From Cellulophaga baltica (GTDB lineage Bacteria; Bacteroidota; Bacteroidia; Flavobacteriales; Flavobacteriaceae): a stretch of DNA of 64,000 nucleotides. Below are positions 36,829 through 45,182 of this stretch, one piece after another. Position numbers and translations under genes: made by a program. The stretch is taken from positions 715,479 to 779,478 of the forward strand of contig NZ_JAHKQN010000013.1 of assembly GCF_018861125.1 (NCBI RefSeq), in the 5' to 3' direction. Every line of letters begins with the position of its first letter. Position 1 is the first letter of the stretch. The notes below the pieces were generated by a model. The model had not been told where the DNA came from and did no database searches. It was given only the letters and a program-made list of their open reading frames with translations.

Positions 36829-36836
36829 TATTTTTG
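36829..36836 (+). promoter_or_regulatory. -7 element of the flippase/polymerase operon
   Basis: TATTTTTG on the plus strand, 35 bases before the ATG at 36872. The -33 element is unclear. Confidence 0.4.
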
Positions 36837-36871
36837 TTCTAATAACTAAATGGATAAATTAATTATTTTAA

Positions 36872-38131
36872 ATGAATTTTAAAAATAAATCTCTAATACT
36901 AAATTTTAGTGGATATACATTAATAAATTTATTTAATTCAATAACACCATTTATTGTTCTTCCAATTCTAACTTTAAACTTAACACCAGAGGATATTGGT
37001 ATATTGGATTTGTTTTCAACATCTGCAATTTTCATAACACCATTAATAGGACTTTGCTTTGTTCAATCAATTAGTAAATTATACTATGTTTTTTCTGACA
37101 AAAAAAAATACCTTTCTTCACTTTTTTCATCTGTTTTTCTTTTAGGTTTTTTTTTTATAATCGCAAGTGCAGTAGTATTATTTTTAACTAAAATTTTTTT
37201 AATTCCAGAAAACTTAAAAATTTTAATTTTATTGATAATAATCTATGTGTCATTAAACATAGTTATTGAAGGGTTTTTAATGTTGAAACGAAATGAAGAA
37301 AAAATTAAACAATTTGCTATAGTTAGAATTTTAAAATCTTTATTAGAAATATCATTAACGGTTATTTTTTTATATTATATAGATGATTATATGTTGCGTG
37401 TATTAGCAATAATTTGCTCAACATCAATTACTTTTTTTTATGTGCTTTATCTTTTGATTAATCAAAGTAAAATTAGTTTTGAAATTAATAAAGAAGTTTT
37501 AAAGAAAATTTTTATTTACTCTACTCCTTTAATATTTCATACTTTGTTTGCTAGTATCCTTAATTACGCAGATAGATATTTTATTGCTGATATATTGGAT
37601 GTTTCACAATTAGGTAAGTATTCTGTTGTTTACCAATTGTGTATGCTTTTGAGCCTGCTTATAAATTCATTTAATATGGCATGGACCCCATATTTTATGA
37701 AGAATATGACTTCTAAAAAAGAAGAGTTTTTAAATAAAATACCCAATTTATATAAGAAGTATATTATTGTGTTATTTGCTTTTTCATGTGTTTTATTTTT
37801 AATTATACCTTTGATATATAAATATTATGTTGGATATGATTATATCGTAGATAATAAAATATATGGAGTTTTAATTTTGGGTTATTTTTTTAATGGTCTT
37901 TATAGATTTAAAGTTGCTTATTTGTTCTATTATGAAAAGACTATTTCAATCGCTAAATTATCATTCATTACAGCGGTAATTAATCTTATTTTGAATTATT
38001 TTTTGATAAATGAATATGGCCTTCTAGGGGCAGCATTTGCAACCCTAGTATCATACTTAGTTCTTTATTTATTACTTGAAAAATTGTTAATTAATAATAA
38101 AAATGAAAAAATTAATAATAACGTTATTTAG
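36872..38131 (+). CDS. Polysaccharide flippase (Wzx-like)
   Basis: A 419-residue protein with about 12 membrane helices and the usual Wzx start (NFSGYTLINLFNSITPFIVL, PILTLNLTPEDIGILD). The second half repeats the layout (FHTLFASILNYADRYFIADI). It should move the finished lipid-linked repeat unit to the periplasmic face. It opens a five-gene plus-strand block. The DNA is visibly more A+T rich than in the flanking housekeeping genes, as is common for exchanged polysaccharide loci. The next gene overlaps its end by 29 bases. Confidence 0.85.
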   Translation: MNFKNKSLILNFSGYTLINLFNSITPFIVLPILTLNLTPEDIGILDLFSTSAIFITPLIGLCFVQSISKLYYVFSDKKKYLSSLFSSVFLLGFFFIIASAVVLFLTKIFLIPENLKILILLIIIYVSLNIVIEGFLMLKRNEEKIKQFAIVRILKSLLEISLTVIFLYYIDDYMLRVLAIICSTSITFFYVLYLLINQSKISFEINKEVLKKIFIYSTPLIFHTLFASILNYADRYFIADILDVSQLGKYSVVYQLCMLLSLLINSFNMAWTPYFMKNMTSKKEEFLNKIPNLYKKYIIVLFAFSCVLFLIIPLIYKYYVGYDYIVDNKIYGVLILGYFFNGLYRFKVAYLFYYEKTISIAKLSFITAVINLILNYFLINEYGLLGAAFATLVSYLVLYLLLEKLLINNKNEKINNNVI

Positions 38132-38609
38132 AAAAATAAGGACATTCATATTTACATTTATTGCAAAATTAAGTAATAATGATTTTAAGGCACAAATTAA
38201 GGCTAATGGCTTTACTTATTTGACCAATAAAACAAAAACAGGAAAAAACCTTCATTTTAATGGATTACATGTTTATGGGAAAGGTAATGTCTTAATCGGA
38301 GATAATTTTCATTCAGGAAAAGGTTGTAAAATTATTACAGATATACATGATTATAATGGTAAAAAATTACCATATGATGAAACTATTATTTCTAAAAATG
38401 TTATTATTGAAGATAATGTTTGGTTAGGTATGGATGTAACGTTATTAGGAGGTGTAAAAATAGGAGAAGGGGCAATTATTCAAGCCGGAAGCGTTGTTGT
38501 TTCTGATATTGAAGCTTTAGCTATTGCGGGGGGGCATCCTGCAAAAGTATTTTCGAAAAGAAACAGTGATCATTACGATGATTTAATAAATAAAAAATCT
38601 TTTTTTTAA
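38103..38609 (+). CDS. Hexapeptide-repeat acyltransferase
   Basis: A 168-residue left-handed beta-helix enzyme of the LacA/WbbJ type. The repeats run from about residue 55 (LHVYGKGNVLIGDNFHSGKG), with the catalytic-type His in KIITDIHDYNG, and end with NVWLGMDVTLLGGVKIGEGA, IIQAGSVVVSDIEALAIAGG and HPAKVF, the standard C-terminus. It probably O-acetylates a sugar of the repeat unit using acetyl-CoA. Its start lies 29 bases inside the flippase gene, so the genes are coupled. Confidence 0.85.
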   Translation: MKKLIITLFRKIRTFIFTFIAKLSNNDFKAQIKANGFTYLTNKTKTGKNLHFNGLHVYGKGNVLIGDNFHSGKGCKIITDIHDYNGKKLPYDETIISKNVIIEDNVWLGMDVTLLGGVKIGEGAIIQAGSVVVSDIEALAIAGGHPAKVFSKRNSDHYDDLINKKSFF

Positions 38610-38618
38610 TTAGAAAGT

Positions 38619-39818
38619 ATGATATATCTACTTTTATTAATTTTTATTTTTAATTTATTCTATATAATTAGAAAAGGATTGTATACTAGTACTTTTATTA
38701 TTCATTTCTTTTTTGTTAGTCTAATTTTTATAGGTCCGCCAATCTATTATGAGCTTGGTTTTACAACATACGCACATAGCTTTGATGATCAAGATTTAGT
38801 ACTGTTTGAAATTTATGGAATTTCTGTTTTTTTCTGCACCCTAGTTTATTTTTATTTTTTAAAACGATTGAATAAAAGTTTTTTTAATCGTTTTTTTCAA
38901 AATTATAGAGATAGAAATGTTACAGTTATTTTTTTATATTTTGTACTATGGTATACGCTAGTATTAGGGTATTTACTTTTCTATTTTAATGAGTTACCTT
39001 TAACCAAATTTGTATTAACAGGACATTTGCCAGATAGGCTTGATCAATCAGGTAAAGTAAAATTGTTTTATACATTTTCATCTTTTTTTATGGTATTTGT
39101 ACCATCGGGTTATTTCTTTTTTATTAAGTTTTTGAAAAGTAATATTTCAAAAATTTTAATGCTTTTATTAGTAATATTTATACTTACCTCAGGGGGTCAT
39201 AAAGGCTTAGTCTCATTTTTTGTAATTTTCGCTTTATTTTTTTCGGGTATTCGTTTTAATTTTAAATATTTATTAATTGGTTTAGTTTCTTTAGTTGGTT
39301 TGCTAACTATTTATACCCTAAGTAAGGGTCGAGAATTTAATAAAGAAACTTTTTTTTACCTTTTAGAGTCACCACCTCGTAGGTTTTTTGTTACCCAAGG
39401 TTCTGCTTTTATAACAAGAATTTCTCTAGACAGAAAAGGTTTGTACGAAGGAAACATTTATGATTATCAAGTTATAAAAAGAGAAACGTTTCAATTTATA
39501 TATCCTAGTGTAAATGAAAAAGGAGCAGCACCAACAATTTTTCTTGGTGATTTACATGTAAGGTATGGTTATTTTATTACCATGTTTATTTATGTGACTT
39601 TTTTGATTTTTACTTTCTTTTTTATCAAAGGGACAGATAATATGGATAGTAGAAGACTTTACCTCTGGTGGAACATTTTTATATTTTTCTATTTGCTTGG
39701 TATGGCAGAAATTTCATATACGAGTGTATTAAGGATGATTTTAGTTATGTTTAATTTTGCCGCAATACTATTTATTCCTTATTTAAAATTAAAGAATATT
39801 GAAAACAAAATTATTTAG
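38619..39818 (+). CDS. Oligosaccharide repeat unit polymerase candidate (Wzy-like)
   Basis: A 399-residue protein with 10-11 hydrophobic segments and a large soluble loop at about residues 240-310 (ESPPRRFFVTQGSAFITRIS, EKGAAPTIFLGDLHVRYGYF). That layout matches Wzy-type polymerases of the oligosaccharide repeat unit polymerase class, which are poorly conserved in sequence. It would join repeat units on the periplasmic side. The next gene also looks like a polymerase or ligase, so the roles could be exchanged. The gene starts 9 bases after the acyltransferase. Confidence 0.65.
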   Translation: MIYLLLLIFIFNLFYIIRKGLYTSTFIIHFFFVSLIFIGPPIYYELGFTTYAHSFDDQDLVLFEIYGISVFFCTLVYFYFLKRLNKSFFNRFFQNYRDRNVTVIFLYFVLWYTLVLGYLLFYFNELPLTKFVLTGHLPDRLDQSGKVKLFYTFSSFFMVFVPSGYFFFIKFLKSNISKILMLLLVIFILTSGGHKGLVSFFVIFALFFSGIRFNFKYLLIGLVSLVGLLTIYTLSKGREFNKETFFYLLESPPRRFFVTQGSAFITRISLDRKGLYEGNIYDYQVIKRETFQFIYPSVNEKGAAPTIFLGDLHVRYGYFITMFIYVTFLIFTFFFIKGTDNMDSRRLYLWWNIFIFFYLLGMAEISYTSVLRMILVMFNFAAILFIPYLKLKNIENKII

Positions 39819-41061
39819 AAAAATTGGATATTATTTAGGCGTTATATTTTTTATAAGCTTATTTGCAAAAGAGAATATAAGTTCAATATCATTTATAGCA
39901 CTTATTATATTTGCTATATTTTTATGTTTTAAAAAGTTAAATAAATTTAGTGATTTTTTAAAAGAAAAGTATATAAGTGTTTTAATGATCTTATATTTTT
40001 TATTGGCATTATTAGGCTTGTTTTTTGATATAAATTCTAAACCTAATTATTTAATTCGGCTATTACCTTTTTTGTTTTTTCCTTTAATATTTTACTACTT
40101 TCTTTTTTATAAAAATCATATTTATAATCTTATAAAGATTTTTATAACGGTAAATTTTATTTTTTTAATATTACTTGATACGTATGCAATAATAGATATT
40201 ATAAAAAACCAATCTTTGTTTGTTTCTCAAGCAGGCAGAGAATATTACCGTTTTTTATATACACGATATACTGATGGAGGAAATTTTGAACATATTTACC
40301 TTAGTCTCTATTCGTTTTTATCAGGAATACTCTTATATCAGTTTAAAATAACTACTATAAAAATTAGAATATTACTTGGTTTTTATTTGTTACTTCACCT
40401 TTTTATGATGGGGTCTAGAGCAATTATAATATCAATAATTCTTGGAGGCTTTTTATTTCTTTTAGTAATTTCATTAAAAAATAAAAAATATATTAAATAT
40501 TTTTTTGGTTTTATTTTAACTATTTCCCTTTTATTTTCATCAGCTTATTTATTCAAAGATACTCTTCTTTTTAATAGGTATTCTCAAGTGTTTGAATGGT
40601 ACCAAAAAAGAGATTTAATTTTAGAAAGAAATTATTCTGTGAATAATAGGTTAAAGGTATATATTATTGGGCTAGAAGCTTGTTTTGATAGTAGTGGGGG
40701 TATAGATGGCACAGGTTTAGCAGATAAAAAGATAAAAGACACTTATGATTTAAAATTTACTACTAAATTCCCTTTTAAAACGAGTACATATAATGCACAT
40801 AATCAATATATAAATAATTTTATAGATTGGGGTTATATAGGTGTTTTGGTATTAATTAGTTTATTAATTTTAATAATAAGAAACTGCTTTAAAGAAAACT
40901 TATTATACATATGTTTTTTCTGGATATGTTTTTCAATATTATTATTAATGGAGTGCATTTTATACCGTCAACGCGGTGTATTTTTATTTGTAATTTTCTT
41001 AGCCATCTTTGCACAAACTAAAATAATTAACAACAATATTACCCTTACAAATGATGAATAA
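39799..41061 (+). CDS. O-antigen ligase/polymerase family membrane protein
   Basis: A 420-residue protein with 10-12 membrane helices. The conserved region of the Wzy_C/WaaL family is near residues 325-350 (YNAHNQYINNFIDWGYIGVL), preceded by GSRAIIISIILGGFLFLLV. The reading begins at a TTG that overlaps the end of the preceding gene by 20 bases; no nearer ATG keeps the first helix. It either polymerises repeat units or transfers the chain to lipid A core or another acceptor. The sequence alone cannot choose. Confidence 0.75.
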   Translation: MKTKLFRKIGYYLGVIFFISLFAKENISSISFIALIIFAIFLCFKKLNKFSDFLKEKYISVLMILYFLLALLGLFFDINSKPNYLIRLLPFLFFPLIFYYFLFYKNHIYNLIKIFITVNFIFLILLDTYAIIDIIKNQSLFVSQAGREYYRFLYTRYTDGGNFEHIYLSLYSFLSGILLYQFKITTIKIRILLGFYLLLHLFMMGSRAIIISIILGGFLFLLVISLKNKKYIKYFFGFILTISLLFSSAYLFKDTLLFNRYSQVFEWYQKRDLILERNYSVNNRLKVYIIGLEACFDSSGGIDGTGLADKKIKDTYDLKFTTKFPFKTSTYNAHNQYINNFIDWGYIGVLVLISLLILIIRNCFKENLLYICFFWICFSILLLMECILYRQRGVFLFVIFLAIFAQTKIINNNITLTNDE

Positions 41062-41809
41062 TCCATTAGTATCTATAGTAGTTCCAAATTATAATGGTGC
41101 TGACTATCTTAAAGAATGTATAGATTCAATACTTAACCAATCATATACTAATTGGGAGTTAATAATTTGTGATGATAATTCTAAAGATAAAAGCGTAGAG
41201 GTTATAAATAGTTATAATGATTCAAGAATTTTACCTCCAATTATACTTGAGACCAATCAAGGCGCAGCAATAACAAGAAACTCGGCTATTAAGGCTGCAA
41301 AAGGAGTTTTTATTGCTTTTCTTGATAATGATGATTATTGGAATGAGGATAAGTTAAAGTTGCAATTAGAGTTTATGCTTAAAAACAATTATAGTTTTAC
41401 ATACACTAATTATATTCAATTTTCAAAAACTAAAAACACATTAATTAGTTGTAAGAATAAAGTTTCTAAAAATGACTTATTAAGAAATAATTATATCTTA
41501 ACCTCAACAGTTATATATGATGCAGAAAAATTAGGTAAAATTTACATGGTTAATATGCGAAAAAGGCAAGACTGGAGTCTTTTTATTAACATTGTAAAAA
41601 AGTCTAAATATGCATATTGTTTACCATTAGAGTTAACAAATTATCGTAAACATGACAATTCAATTTCAGCAAATAAATTTGATTTGTTTATGTATAATTT
41701 TAACTTTTATAACAATGCATTAGGTTATAATAAATTCATGAGTTTATTATTAATGGTAAGATTTTTATTCTACTATTTTATTAAAAAAATTATAGAAAGA
41801 ATCTCTTGA
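41051..41809 (+). CDS. Family 2 glycosyltransferase
   Basis: A 252-residue GT-A enzyme. The nucleotide-sugar fold is clear: NPLVSIVVPNYNGADYLKEC, ICDDNSKDKS, NSAIKAAKGVFIAFLDNDDYW (DxD-type metal site DNDD, about residue 95; split here after AFL), and MRKRQDWSLFI for the acceptor side. It adds one sugar to the lipid-linked repeat unit. Two ATG codons are adjacent at the start, and both overlap the preceding gene. Its 3' end overlaps the convergent gene by 45 bases. Confidence 0.9.
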   Translation: MMNNPLVSIVVPNYNGADYLKECIDSILNQSYTNWELIICDDNSKDKSVEVINSYNDSRILPPIILETNQGAAITRNSAIKAAKGVFIAFLDNDDYWNEDKLKLQLEFMLKNNYSFTYTNYIQFSKTKNTLISCKNKVSKNDLLRNNYILTSTVIYDAEKLGKIYMVNMRKRQDWSLFINIVKKSKYAYCLPLELTNYRKHDNSISANKFDLFMYNFNFYNNALGYNKFMSLLLMVRFLFYYFIKKIIERIS

Positions 41810-43132
41810 TATCATAGGTGAAAATATATAATTTGATGATTCAGCGACCTTTTTTGAGTTATTTTTAGAACTTTTAATGTGGTCTAAGAGACTTTCTAAT
41901 GATTTTTTATCAGTAACAACATGGTTGTATTTATTTGCACCAATAATACCCTTTAAGTGGGTTGAATAAAGGCCATCAATATCAACAGATATATTTGGGG
42001 TGCCAAGAGCTAAACTCTCTAAAGCGCAAGTTGAATATACCGTCATATGGTAATCACTAAATTTTATAAGTTCATAAGTATTTATTTTTTCCCATTTTAA
42101 AATATTATTTCTTTTTAAAAAGTTAACATTATTATTTGTATTTCTTGGTTTGTAGATAAAACAGATTTTGCTAAATTTTTCAGCAACAGAATTTATTAAT
42201 GATAACAATTCAGTATCAGTATTTTCTAGTTGGCCAGTTATACAAATAACTTTCTCAAATTTTTTAGAAATTTCAGTAAACTCAATACTTTTTTCTAAAT
42301 TTTTATTTACTTCAAATATGAAAGAATAGCCGTAATCAAGTATATTCTCTTCACTTACAAAATTAGTTGATTTTATAATATTGGTAAAATAGGGCCCATA
42401 GCTTAAAAAATAATCAGGAATATACTCATCTCCATAATATGAAGAAAAATTATAAGCACGGTGTTCTTTTGTAACTAAGCCATGTTGAAGTTCAATAACT
42501 GGTATTTTATTTTTTTTACAAGCTTTTAGCAACCCAAAATTTGAATAATAACAAACTACAAATACTGCTTTTGGTTTTTTAAATTTAAATATAAAATTAT
42601 AAAACAAAAACCCCACATGGTATCTGTGATAAATATTTTTAATACTTTCTAAATCTTTTTTTAAGTATTTTTCCAGTTTCTTTAATCCTTTAATATTTGG
42701 CTTTTTTATAAGTTTTAAAAGAATAAATTGAATAAAAAAAATGAAAGACATTCCTATTATAAATTCCCCTTTTTGTAATTTTTTAAATTTAGTTTTTCCT
42801 TTAGGTATTGGATTTTCAAAAAGAACATAGTTCGTAGTGTATTTTAATAATCCAGAAGTAATTCTATCAAAATGAATGTTATTTATTGCATACCTTCTTT
42901 CTGAATTTGTAAAAACCCAATTATCAGATTTGTAAACTTTATATATTGAAAAAATATCAGGAACCACACCTTTAAGTAAAGTCCAAATTACTTGTGAGGA
43001 TGTTTTTTTTAAGATCTCATTTTTTGAAGGTTCTAGTGTAATTAAATAACTTTTAATTATTGGCCAGATACAGGTGTTTTTGTGCTTAATTTTTGAAACA
43101 TCAAAATCTTTTTCAATTTGGCTATAGGACAT
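41765..43132 (-). CDS. Putative GT-B glycosyltransferase of capsule/sialyltransferase-like type
   Basis: A 455-residue protein with no signal peptide and one possible membrane-associated stretch (FIIGMSFIFFIQFILLKLI). The segment KNKIPVIELQHGLVTKEHRA carries the QHG motif seen in capsule and nonulosonate or Kdo-type transferases. Near the C-terminus, YSTCALESLALGTPNISVDI resembles the nucleotide-sugar site of GT-B enzymes. It is the last gene of the legionaminic acid operon and shares a TAATG stop-start with the gene before it. It is therefore the best candidate in the window for the CMP-legionaminate transferase; that is inference. Confidence 0.5.
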   Translation of the reverse strand: MSYSQIEKDFDVSKIKHKNTCIWPIIKSYLITLEPSKNEILKKTSSQVIWTLLKGVVPDIFSIYKVYKSDNWVFTNSERRYAINNIHFDRITSGLLKYTTNYVLFENPIPKGKTKFKKLQKGEFIIGMSFIFFIQFILLKLIKKPNIKGLKKLEKYLKKDLESIKNIYHRYHVGFLFYNFIFKFKKPKAVFVVCYYSNFGLLKACKKNKIPVIELQHGLVTKEHRAYNFSSYYGDEYIPDYFLSYGPYFTNIIKSTNFVSEENILDYGYSFIFEVNKNLEKSIEFTEISKKFEKVICITGQLENTDTELLSLINSVAEKFSKICFIYKPRNTNNNVNFLKRNNILKWEKINTYELIKFSDYHMTVYSTCALESLALGTPNISVDIDGLYSTHLKGIIGANKYNHVVTDKKSLESLLDHIKSSKNNSKKVAESSNYIFSPMISRDSFYNFFNKIVE

Positions 43133-44520
43133 TATTTTTTTATTTTCATAAAATAGACTTCTGTGTTTTTTGAATTACTTAGGCCTTGAGTAAATAATAA
43201 TTTTGGACCATTATTGTCATACCTACTTATGTTAGGTAGCCAAGAAGGGCTTTTTATATTAAGATCTTTAGTTGAATAGGTTTCTAAAAGATCATAAGAT
43301 GAATCTAATTTTAATATTTTTAAACTCGTGTGTTGCTGTTTTTTTCCCCATAATTCATTTTTTAAGTAAAGATCTTTTGGCATTGCTGTAGCAACAATGT
43401 ATAATTTTTTTTTGAAAAAAGAAATTGCAGAAGGGCTATAAAGGTAATCAGTACTATTTTTATCTAATTTAATTTCTTTATGAAACCATTTACCTTTTTT
43501 CTTAAAAGTAAGAAATAACTTTGACGATCTGTTTAATTCTTTAGAGTAAACAAAGTAAGGCTTTCCATTATTGAAAGCTATGTTACTTATACCGTAATTT
43601 GCCATTGAAAACTCTGGATTTGAATTTCCTGATACAAGTTCAATATCTGCTGAATAACTAGGAAGGCTTAATTTTTTTCCATTATTTAACCAGCTTTTCC
43701 CATTATCCTTTGAATACATATAACCAACAAAATAAGATCCTCCATTTCTGTTGTCAGTAAATTTATATTTTTTATTTCTTGGATGAAATTCATAATTTTT
43801 AAATGAAATATGTATAATATCATCATCACCTATAATTATTGATTTATTCCACCTTGTATAACCATTTTTTACGGTTAAATTTTTTGGATTATCTTTTAAT
43901 TTACCAAATGAAGGTAATTTTTCAAAGTTTGATTTTAATAATATTTTGCCTTTAGTCCATTTTAATTCATTCACATTTTTAGAAAATAGCATTAATGACC
44001 ACGCGCCTCTAGAAACTGTATTTCTGCCTAATAAATATAAGTCGTCATTTTTATTAATTGCTAAAGATGGGTATGTCATATTACTTCCAATTAAGATTTT
44101 TTCTTCCCATATTTTACAATTATTTGGATACTTAGATTTTCTATAGTTAAATGGCCCAACATGTGGACCATAAGCTATATGAAGATACCCTTTAGAATCT
44201 ATTACAATAGACCCTCCGCCATGGTTATCGGATACTGAATCTAAAACAATTTCTGTTGACCATTTTTTGGTATTTTTATCGTATTCTTTTAAAGCGATAT
44301 ATTCTTTGTTAGTATTATGTATAAGATAAGTAACAAAAATTTTATCTTTAGTTTCTATTATTTTATTTGAATCAATGTAAGCAGTGGCTCTAGATGAACC
44401 TTGCTTTGAAATAGAAGTTATTGAAATTTTGTTGTTCTTTTTTTGGCAAAAAATAAGATTAAATGCTATTAAAAGAATTAATGTTGATGTATTTTTTATA
44501 GTATTATTCTTTAATAACAT
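43132..44520 (-). CDS. Secreted BNR-repeat protein resembling PL24/PL25 polysaccharide lyases
   Basis: About 462 residues from the ATG at 44520, with an N-terminal signal (LILLIAFNLIFCQ; a lipid Cys is possible). The seven-bladed beta-propeller type BNR_4 is indicated by VSDNHGGGSIVIDSKGYLHI followed by AYGPHVGPFNYRKS. The two His (about residues 100 and 120) and nearby Tyr/Arg match the active-site region of ulvan lyase-like families as I know them. Such enzymes cleave uronic-acid polymers by elimination. Its place in a biosynthesis operon suggests trimming or release of the cell's own polysaccharide. Confidence 0.65.
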   Translation of the reverse strand: MLLKNNTIKNTSTLILLIAFNLIFCQKKNNKISITSISKQGSSRATAYIDSNKIIETKDKIFVTYLIHNTNKEYIALKEYDKNTKKWSTEIVLDSVSDNHGGGSIVIDSKGYLHIAYGPHVGPFNYRKSKYPNNCKIWEEKILIGSNMTYPSLAINKNDDLYLLGRNTVSRGAWSLMLFSKNVNELKWTKGKILLKSNFEKLPSFGKLKDNPKNLTVKNGYTRWNKSIIIGDDDIIHISFKNYEFHPRNKKYKFTDNRNGGSYFVGYMYSKDNGKSWLNNGKKLSLPSYSADIELVSGNSNPEFSMANYGISNIAFNNGKPYFVYSKELNRSSKLFLTFKKKGKWFHKEIKLDKNSTDYLYSPSAISFFKKKLYIVATAMPKDLYLKNELWGKKQQHTSLKILKLDSSYDLLETYSTKDLNIKSPSWLPNISRYDNNGPKLLFTQGLSNSKNTEVYFMKIKK

Positions 44521-45181
44521 ATTCTGCAATTTTCCAATCTAATTTGGTGTCAATATCTATCGATGAAAGTTCATCCATTTCATATTTTTTTATTTTTTTA
44601 AAAGTTGAAAAATCACCTTTTAAAAAAGTGGATACATTAATAATATATATAGCTCCATTATATTCCCAAACCTTTGGACAATCTTGCCTTCTAGTAAATT
44701 TACCTTTTTTAGATTTTAATAAGTAACCTGTTTCTTCTTCTTCAAATAAGTTGTAATATGGGTTTGATGAAGATTCTTTTACAGAAACTACCATGTCTAA
44801 AGAGCTATTATATAATTTTAAAGCATCTGTAATGTGTTTTTGAGTTCTAAATGGAGATGTTGGTTGAAGTAAAATAATTACTTCAGGTTTACTGCCTTTT
44901 TCAAGGTAATATTTTAAGGTATGCATTATTACATCGTAACTATTTGCCTCATCAGTGGCTAAATAAGCTGGTCTTAAAAAAGGAACTTTTAGGCCAGATT
45001 GTTCTACTGCTGTTTTTATTTTATTATCATCAGTTGAAACAATAATATTTTTATCTTCAAACAGGTGCCTAGCTGCTTCAATTGTATAGTTTATTAATTG
45101 TTTGCCATTAAGTTTTTTAATGTTCTTACCTGGGACACCTTTTGAGCCTCCGCGTGCAGGTATTACAACTAATGCTTTCAT
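44504..45181 (-). CDS. legF: CMP-nonulosonate (legionaminate-type) cytidylyltransferase
   Basis: About 225 residues from the ATG at 45181 (MKALVVIPARGGSKGVPGKN, the family signature). A longer reading of the frame would run into the upstream gene. LLQPTSPFRTQKHI (about residue 90) and RRQDCPKVWEYNGAIYI fit NeuA/LegF/PseF. It activates a nonulosonic acid with CTP to the CMP-sugar. Since the operon has the whole legionaminic acid set, the LegF role is more likely than sialic acid activation. It starts one base after the ptmE-like stop. Confidence 0.85.
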   Translation of the reverse strand: MKALVVIPARGGSKGVPGKNIKKLNGKQLINYTIEAARHLFEDKNIIVSTDDNKIKTAVEQSGLKVPFLRPAYLATDEANSYDVIMHTLKYYLEKGSKPEVIILLQPTSPFRTQKHITDALKLYNSSLDMVVSVKESSSNPYYNLFEEEETGYLLKSKKGKFTRRQDCPKVWEYNGAIYIINVSTFLKGDFSTFKKIKKYEMDELSSIDIDTKLDWKIAEYVIKE

Positions 45182-45182
45182 T

